From positions 1-12,029 of the forward strand of contig CAYLZD010000067.1 in the NCBI GenBank assembly GCA_964388275.1: a stretch of 12,029 bases of DNA, written 5' to 3'. The notes under the pieces are model-generated. The model did no database searches and was not told the origin of the DNA. It saw only the letters and a program-made list of their open reading frames with translations. Each line of letters starts with the position of its first letter. The first letter of the stretch is position 1. A program made the translations under genes and the position numbers. This document shows positions 6,845 through 12,029 of the stretch, in pieces. This stretch comes from JARYLZ01 sp964388275. Its GTDB lineage: Bacteria; Bacteroidota; Ignavibacteria; SZUA-365.

Positions 6845-8863
6845 ATGAAGCAAGCGGGAAGGCCTGCAAAGTTCGCGTTATTTCGTCACGTCGCGTTCGT
6901 GACCCTGTGGCTCTGTGTAGGCACAACGGCCGTCTCACAATTGACGCTCGATTTCAAGAGAGCGGTGGAAAACCGGCCTGCCGTCGAGTTGTACTTCGAG
7001 GCATCATGCGATGGGAATCGCGCATCATTCACCGATAAACGAATGTTCGGGATTTCCGAGGACGGGCTCGATATCACCGATTTCGAGCTCTGGTGTCCGG
7101 ATCAGCTTGGTGTCTGTCGCTTCTCTGTTGCTCTGGTCCTCGACGCCAGCGGCAGCATGGACAGCGCGCGCAACGCCGGCGCCAAGGCGGCAGGCCGGGC
7201 CTTCGTTGATCTGATGGACGGAGTGAACGACGAGGCCTGCATCATTTGGAGCACTCCTACGGCAGTCGTTGCCCAGCAGATGACCGTCTATAGGGATCTT
7301 CTCCAAAACGCCGTCGACGGTCTCCCGGCACACGGTATCGCTGCTGTCTGGGACGGCGCTTACACGGGCGTGATGAACCTCATCAACGACGGCGTCAACC
7401 CTTGTCGCGCAGTTATTTTTATGACGGACGGCAGCGATATTAGTTCAGGAAGGACGCCGGACGAGATCATTAGACTTGCTCAACGCAACCGAGTACATGT
7501 GTTCGCTGTGGGGCTTGGATCCGCAGTGCCTTCGGCGGTATTAATGAACATAGCAGACATGACCGGAGGGCGATACTACGAGACGGACGACCCGCAACGT
7601 CTCGTGGATATATTCGTCGATATTCACAAGATAATATCGGACTGCTTTCAGGAGTGTGTGATCACTTATCAACCTGACTGTCCCGACGGGACGACGCGGC
7701 AGGTGGACCTGACGATAAAAAACTTCTGCGGAGCTTCGGTGACCGAGAGCCGGAGTTATACGTCGCCGAGGGACACGAAGGTTTTCGAGCCGATCAGGTT
7801 GCGTTTGGGAAAAGTGACGGCTCACGGCAACGAGGAAGTCGTGGTGCCGCTGGAGCTGCTCGACACTCTTTCGAAATTCACGCCGGTATTCCATCCGGCT
7901 GTGTTCATTGTGCGATTCGACACCTCCAACCTTCGGTTCATCGACATGGCAACCCCTCAGGGAAGCCTGCTGGAAAATGTTTCGATAAAGGCGACTCCGG
8001 CGGCCGGCGGGGTGACGTTCGAGACGATGGAGAAGAAACTCGTGGACACACGCACGGTTCCGGCCTTGCTGGCCGAGCTGAAGTTCCTGACGCGGGATAT
8101 CGTGGACAAAGACACTACACCGTGTCCGATATGGCTGACGGACTGGTATTTCCGCGCGGGATGTTTCACTGTACAACCTGAGAGCGGTGAGATAAAAGTG
8201 ATCGGCAAGGCGCCTTCAATCGACTGCCGCTTCGACGCTCCCGAATCTCTCTCCGTTGATTCAGTCAAAGGATCATATCATCCGAATCCCTTCACCGTCA
8301 CTCAGGTGATCGCCAACAGCGGGGTTGTCGCCGCGCTGAATCCGCGCTTCAAACTGCATGTGGACACGATGCAATTCGCGCTTGTCGACCCGCCTGTGGA
8401 TTCGGTGCAGGCGGGCGTGGCGGAGCTTCAGCCGTCCGATTCGACGTCGGTTTCCTGGGAGTTGAGAGCCAAGGCCCGGCCGGCCGACGCCCGGCATGCG
8501 GTTTCGATCACCGCGCATTTCGATAATCATCCGCCCGTGGAATGCGGGCGGAGCATTTTCGTGCCGCGACTGCCGGCGACTTCGGCGGAAGCGCCGGTCG
8601 AGACTTCCGCCTGGAGCTTCCATTTGTATCCTGATCCCGCGCGGGGCGGTGTCAGCGTCGTGCTCACGGGCGCGGGGACGGACGGATTCAGCGCCGCGCT
8701 GTATGATGCGGTAGGCCGGCTCGTTAGCACAGTCGCTCGCGACCGCGGCGCCGAAAGCATGCCTGTGGTATTCGATTTGCACGGCCTGCCGGCCGGCGTA
8801 TATCACGTGGCCGTGTACGGAGGCGGCGGCGTGAAGTCCGCGAAATTCGTAAAAGCGCCGTGA
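6845..8863 (+). CDS. Secreted von Willebrand factor A domain protein with cohesin-like region and T9SS tail
   Basis: A protein of 672 residues. AGGAG at 6833-6837 lies seven bases before the ATG. A TATATT at 6791-6796 might belong to a promoter, but no convincing upstream box fits. Residues 1 to about 31 are a signal peptide. Residues about 94-265 form a VWA domain. The metal site has DASGS (100-104) and D195 in MTDGSD, but the usual threonine of the second loop is missing: where GGTxxxDA is expected the sequence reads HGIAAVWDGA (163-172). Residues about 315-455 resemble a cohesin-like beta-sandwich (VVVPLEL, FIVRFD, GGVTFE, LLAELKF). About 460-575 is another beta-rich, perhaps Ig-like, domain. 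The tail (592-672) has LYPDP, YDAVGRLV, LPAGVYHV and an atypical end KFVKAP. The stop sits beside the start region of the next gene, suggesting an operon. A protein- or matrix-binding surface role is inferred. Confidence 0.92.
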   Translation: MKQAGRPAKFALFRHVAFVTLWLCVGTTAVSQLTLDFKRAVENRPAVELYFEASCDGNRASFTDKRMFGISEDGLDITDFELWCPDQLGVCRFSVALVLDASGSMDSARNAGAKAAGRAFVDLMDGVNDEACIIWSTPTAVVAQQMTVYRDLLQNAVDGLPAHGIAAVWDGAYTGVMNLINDGVNPCRAVIFMTDGSDISSGRTPDEIIRLAQRNRVHVFAVGLGSAVPSAVLMNIADMTGGRYYETDDPQRLVDIFVDIHKIISDCFQECVITYQPDCPDGTTRQVDLTIKNFCGASVTESRSYTSPRDTKVFEPIRLRLGKVTAHGNEEVVVPLELLDTLSKFTPVFHPAVFIVRFDTSNLRFIDMATPQGSLLENVSIKATPAAGGVTFETMEKKLVDTRTVPALLAELKFLTRDIVDKDTTPCPIWLTDWYFRAGCFTVQPESGEIKVIGKAPSIDCRFDAPESLSVDSVKGSYHPNPFTVTQVIANSGVVAALNPRFKLHVDTMQFALVDPPVDSVQAGVAELQPSDSTSVSWELRAKARPADARHAVSITAHFDNHPPVECGRSIFVPRLPATSAEAPVETSAWSFHLYPDPARGGVSVVLTGAGTDGFSAALYDAVGRLVSTVARDRGAESMPVVFDLHGLPAGVYHVAVYGGGGVKSAKFVKAP

Positions 8864-8877
8864 GGGACCGAGCCGTC

Positions 8878-9909
8878 ATGGAACAGGACATGCACTACTA
8901 CGGTATAGGTTTCCTGGCGCGGGCCGCCGGTATACCCAAAGAAACGGCGCATCGGATCGCGTACGCCTCGCAGTACGTGGACGATTCCACGGAAAGCGTC
9001 GCCATACGCGTAGGCGGAGGCAGCTTCGACACGGTGCGCACGGCGCATCTGGGCTTCGAGGCCTGGTCGCCGACCGTGCACAAAACCGTGTATGTGCCGT
9101 TTCATTTTCTTCCGTCGAAACCCATCACCAGACTCGGGGATTCATACGTCACGAAGGCGGATTCGGAATTCGCCCGGCTCGTGCTCAAAAGGGCGCTGCG
9201 GGAAAAGGATGTAACCGACAGGATTATCGCGGTCGGCATAGCCATGCACACATACGCGGATACGTTCTCGCACGAGGGTTTCACCGGTCGGGACGACGAC
9301 GAAAACCGGATAAGGAAACTCGCCCGATGGGAAGACGGCGAATGGAGAAGCGCGGATTTCTCGAATCTGATCGGCAATCTTACAAAAGGTGTCGGCCATA
9401 TGCTGGCGTTCAATTATCCGGATCTGCCGTGGCTGCGCTGGAGATACGAGCGCAGGAGCTCGCCGGGCATGCGCGAGAGGAACAACCCGACCGCATATCT
9501 CAAGGCGCTGAAGGCGATTCATGAATTCTTCACCGGCATGCCCGAAGCCGTCGAGCCGGGCATCGAATGGCGCGACATCGAACTCTCCCTGAAGGACATC
9601 ATCGCCATAGAGAGCGTCGCCCTTGAACCGCGAATTCTGGGATGGATAACACTTTACGGCGACAGGTTCAGAGACGCCAGGGGATACCGGAACATACGCG
9701 GTTATCGCTACGATCCCTTGATGTGGCGCTCGCAGGCCGTCGAACCGGTCGGCAACTTCACCATAGCATGGGACGACCTCAGGCCGGCCGACCTGTTGCT
9801 GCAGAAGTTCAAGCCCAGGCCGGGATTCCTGAGCAGCAACTGGGCGCGCTTTCACAACATGGCGCTCAAGCAGAGGCATTTCGTGCAGCAGCGGATTGTG
9901 CCCGGGTGA
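8878..9909 (+). CDS. DUF6765-like protein, probably cytosolic
   Basis: A protein of 343 residues from the ATG at 8878. GAGGGA at 8862-8867, ten bases before it, supports this start. A GTG at 8860 would overlap the previous stop (GTGA) and add six residues, but has no Shine-Dalgarno site. The N-terminus (QDMHYYGIGFLARAAG, then AYASQYVDDSTE at 28-39) matches my memory of DUF6765, a family of unknown function. H6, D35-D36 and HTYADTFSH (H124, D128, H132) look like metal ligands in a helical fold and recall zinc-dependent phospholipase C/P1 nuclease-like proteins. That relationship is inference. There is no signal peptide, membrane segment or sorting tail, so it is expected in the cytoplasm, unlike both neighbours. 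It starts 14 bases after the VWA gene stop and ends 21 bases before the GH16 gene start, which points to one transcript. Confidence 0.88.
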   Translation: MEQDMHYYGIGFLARAAGIPKETAHRIAYASQYVDDSTESVAIRVGGGSFDTVRTAHLGFEAWSPTVHKTVYVPFHFLPSKPITRLGDSYVTKADSEFARLVLKRALREKDVTDRIIAVGIAMHTYADTFSHEGFTGRDDDENRIRKLARWEDGEWRSADFSNLIGNLTKGVGHMLAFNYPDLPWLRWRYERRSSPGMRERNNPTAYLKALKAIHEFFTGMPEAVEPGIEWRDIELSLKDIIAIESVALEPRILGWITLYGDRFRDARGYRNIRGYRYDPLMWRSQAVEPVGNFTIAWDDLRPADLLLQKFKPRPGFLSSNWARFHNMALKQRHFVQQRIVPG

Positions 9910-9930
9910 CCTTTCAATGATGGAGCATGC

Positions 9931-11892
9931 ATGAAAAACCTGAAAACGCACTTCGCGGTCATATCAGCGGCAGCGGTGACGTGTCTGCTCGTGCCTACCG
10001 CCGAGGCGCAGCGCGGCTGGATACCCACACACGGCCCGGCGCTATGGGATCAGGAAACCGGATGGCACACTCCGAAAATCACGTGCCTGGCCGTGGACTC
10101 GGAAGGACGCGTTTACGCGGGAACCGCGATGCGCGGGGTGTTCATATCCGAAAAACGCGGATTCGATTGGATGCGGGCGGATACCGGAAACACCGGCCGC
10201 GGCATACACTGCATCGCGATCAACCGGAACGATCACGTGTTCGTCGGGGGATTAGGCCATGCGAGCGTTTCGACGGATCACGGAGTGACCTGGATGCGCA
10301 TCTTCGACTCTCCCTATCAGGTGTGGGATTTCGCTCTCGACGGCGACACGACCTACATGGCGGCATGGACCAGCGTTTATCGCTATGTCGGCGTCACGGA
10401 TTCCGCAGAGCACCTCGGGTTTTTCGGTGATATTCGTTCCATTGTCGTCAACCCCGCCAGGCGCCTGTTCGGCACATGGAAGGACAGCGTCGACTACATC
10501 GATCTGGAAGACGCCGGGGAGGGCAGAAAGCCGTTCGGCGGAATTCCACTGACCGGCACGCCCGTACTCGAGTTATTTGAAACGGAATGGATTTTCCTCG
10601 GTTGCTCGTCGGGAATTTACCGTTCTCCTCAGGACACCGCGGACTGGACGCTCGTGAATCATGGTTCGGGCAATCCGGATGTTCGCACACTCTGCGCGGA
10701 CCGCGACACCATATACGCCGGAACCTTCGGGGGAGGCGTGTATGCGTCGACGAACGCGGGCGATGCATGGTTTCCGATGAACGACGGCTTGTGCGACCCG
10801 CATGTAAACGCGCTGTGTGCGGACGGGAAAGGATACCTTTACGCAGGCACGGAAAACGGCGGCGTATTCCGCTCCGCTTCCATTCCTCTTCCGGCCGACT
10901 GCGACGATCGGGTCTGGTCGGATGAATTCGACGGGCCGGACATAGATACAAGCATCTGGACCTTCGACATCGGGGGAGGCGGATGGGGAAACAATGAACT
11001 CCAGTATTACACCGACAGGACCGAAAATGCAAGGATTGAGAACGGATGCCTGATCATCGAGGCGCACAGGGAGGAATACGGCGGAAAATCATACACCTCC
11101 GCTCGGCTGAAAACACTGGGACTCAGGTGCGTGAAATACGGGTGCATCGAAGTGAGGGCCAGGGTTCCGTCGGTGCTCGGCGCATGGCCCGCTATATGGA
11201 TGCCGGGCAACAGCATAGAGAGCGTCGGGTGGCCCGCCTGCGGCGAGATCGACATAATGGAGCACGTCAACACATCCGATGTCGTGCATGGTGCGATGCA
11301 TTGGTGGGATACCTGTCACGCGTATTATGGTGGCACGGCAGTTTACGCGCCCGATGTATGGCACGTGTACGGAGCGCAATGGACTCCTTCCTCCATCTCC
11401 TGGTTCATAGACGGACGCAAGTTTCTGGAAGCCGACATCGAGAACGGAGTAAACGGCACTAGCGAATTCCATCTTCCCTTCCATCTGCTTCTGAATCTCG
11501 CTATCGGAGGCAACTGGCCGGGACTCGAAGTGGATACTTCGCAATTTCCGCTTCGCTTCGAAGTGGATTACGTGAGGGTCGATACCTGCGGTGCGGGAAC
11601 CGGCGCCTCCGTGCCCGTCGCCGCATCTCTTTCCATGCGCCTCGACGAAATCTATCCGAATCCCGCGACCGGCGAAGCTGCCATCACGTATGAACTACCC
11701 GCGCGCGCATGCGCGCGTCTCGCGATACACGACATGCTGGGCCGCGTCGTTGCCGTACTTTCGGACGGCGTACAGGAGCAAGGCAAGCATACTCTTCATA
11801 CCGATATCGCCGGCTTGCGCGACGGCGCTTATCTCTGCCGTCTGGAATCCGGAGGCGCTTCTGCCGGCAAGGTATTGATAATCCGGCGCTGA
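9931..11892 (+). CDS. Secreted propeller-GH16 glycoside hydrolase fusion with T9SS tail
   Basis: A protein of 653 residues. GGAG at 9922-9925 lies five bases before the ATG. Residues 1-26 are a signal peptide, cut near AEA-Q. Residues about 30-320 are beta-propeller repeats, with phrases such as GRVYAGT, HVFVGG and DTIYAGT and Asp-box-like turns at 73-80, 114-121 (STDHGVTW) and 273-280 (STNAGDAW). Residues 328-553 are a glycoside hydrolase family 16 domain: WSDEFDG at its start, AWPAIWMPG, and the catalytic EIDIME (439-444), where E439 is the expected nucleophile and E444 the acid/base. The ExDxxE form is that of laminarinase-type enzymes, which cut beta-1,3-glucans with retention; exact substrate is not shown. 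The tail (571-653) has YPNP, HDMLGRVV, LRDGAYLC and a final LIIRR, a type A sorting domain. The protein should be secreted or surface-bound and probably attacks glucans outside the cell. Confidence 0.94.
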   Translation: MKNLKTHFAVISAAAVTCLLVPTAEAQRGWIPTHGPALWDQETGWHTPKITCLAVDSEGRVYAGTAMRGVFISEKRGFDWMRADTGNTGRGIHCIAINRNDHVFVGGLGHASVSTDHGVTWMRIFDSPYQVWDFALDGDTTYMAAWTSVYRYVGVTDSAEHLGFFGDIRSIVVNPARRLFGTWKDSVDYIDLEDAGEGRKPFGGIPLTGTPVLELFETEWIFLGCSSGIYRSPQDTADWTLVNHGSGNPDVRTLCADRDTIYAGTFGGGVYASTNAGDAWFPMNDGLCDPHVNALCADGKGYLYAGTENGGVFRSASIPLPADCDDRVWSDEFDGPDIDTSIWTFDIGGGGWGNNELQYYTDRTENARIENGCLIIEAHREEYGGKSYTSARLKTLGLRCVKYGCIEVRARVPSVLGAWPAIWMPGNSIESVGWPACGEIDIMEHVNTSDVVHGAMHWWDTCHAYYGGTAVYAPDVWHVYGAQWTPSSISWFIDGRKFLEADIENGVNGTSEFHLPFHLLLNLAIGGNWPGLEVDTSQFPLRFEVDYVRVDTCGAGTGASVPVAASLSMRLDEIYPNPATGEAAITYELPARACARLAIHDMLGRVVAVLSDGVQEQGKHTLHTDIAGLRDGAYLCRLESGGASAGKVLIIRR

Positions 11893-11929
11893 TTCCGGCT
11901 TCGGAGGACGGTCTGCTTCCGCGTTCGGC

Positions 11930-11943
11930 AGCCGCGCGCGGCT
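11930..11943. terminator. Palindrome between convergent genes, weak terminator candidate
   Basis: AGCCGCGCGCGGCT is a perfect 14-base palindrome in the 71-base gap between the GH16 gene and the convergent minus-strand gene. As a hairpin it has only a 5-bp stem with a CGCG loop, and no T-run follows. The place fits a shared terminator, but the structure is weak. Confidence 0.2.
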
Positions 11944-11963
11944 TCGGCGCTCCGCCGCCCTCG

Positions 11964-12029
11964 TCATTCGTCTTCGAGCGAGCGCAGATACTGCCAGCTG
12001 TAGATGCCGGTGTCGTGACCGTCGCCCCA
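11964..12029 (-). CDS. C-terminal end of a DUF971-type protein (partial, cut by window end)
   Basis: On the minus strand the frame entering from the right edge reads GDGHDTGIYSWQYLRSL, then EDE and a stop at 11964-11966. The phrase DGHDTGIYSWxYLR is the characteristic C-terminal block of DUF971, the domain also found at the N-terminus of gamma-butyrobetaine hydroxylase, where it binds zinc. Only 21 codons are inside the window. Stand-alone DUF971 proteins are often found near Fe-S cluster carrier (Mrp/ApbC) genes; whether that holds here lies outside the window. It converges on the GH16 gene and marks the end of the secreted-protein cluster. Confidence 0.85.
   Translation of the reverse strand, partial: WGDGHDTGIYSWQYLRSLEDE

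Overview
The window looks like the chromosome of a free-living member of the Bacteroidota/FCB group. Four of the six full-length confident genes encode secreted proteins that end in a C-terminal domain of the type IX secretion system (T9SS) sorting kind: a PNP or PDP motif, a beta-sandwich with a DAxGR, DALGR or DMLGR core, a LPAGxY-like turn and a short basic end. The DNA is GC-rich by eye. Several genes have clear Shine-Dalgarno sequences (GGAGG, AGGAG), which is unusual for classical Bacteroidia. A deep lineage such as Ignavibacteria/Kapabacteria/Chlorobi-like is therefore my inference. I have run no search.

Layout. Positions 1-125 are a decaying 21-bp tandem repeat. Positions 126-919 hold no gene I can support. 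Positions 920-4201 encode a large cysteine-rich secreted protein with a T9SS tail, followed at once by a perfect 16-bp hairpin (4222-4256). A possible Bacteroidota-type promoter (4356-4386) and an imperfect direct repeat (4501-4570) lie in the leader of a secreted right-handed beta-helix protein (4598-6055). A possible 52-codon ORF (6052-6210) bridges that gene to a thermonuclease-family lipoprotein (6207-6707). Then comes a tight run, probably one operon: a von Willebrand A domain protein with a T9SS tail (6845-8863), a cytosolic DUF6765-like protein (8878-9909), and a propeller-GH16 glucanase fusion with a T9SS tail (9931-11892). The last bases (11964-12029, minus strand) are the C-terminus of a convergent DUF971-type protein.

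How the genes may work together. The picture is a cell-surface or secreted set: a beta-1,3-glucanase-type GH16 enzyme, a beta-helix protein probably facing polysaccharide, a surface nuclease, and two large proteins with binding or adhesion folds (VWA, cohesin-like, cysteine modules). This suggests polymer degradation and surface attachment, but shared function is inferred from co-location only. I see no CRISPR array, tRNA, rRNA, transposase, phage gene or defence system. The most unusual points are the paired cysteine modules of the first protein, the propeller-GH16 fusion, the overlapped small ORF, the cytosolic DUF6765 gene between two exported proteins, and the repeats at 1-125 and 4501-4570.
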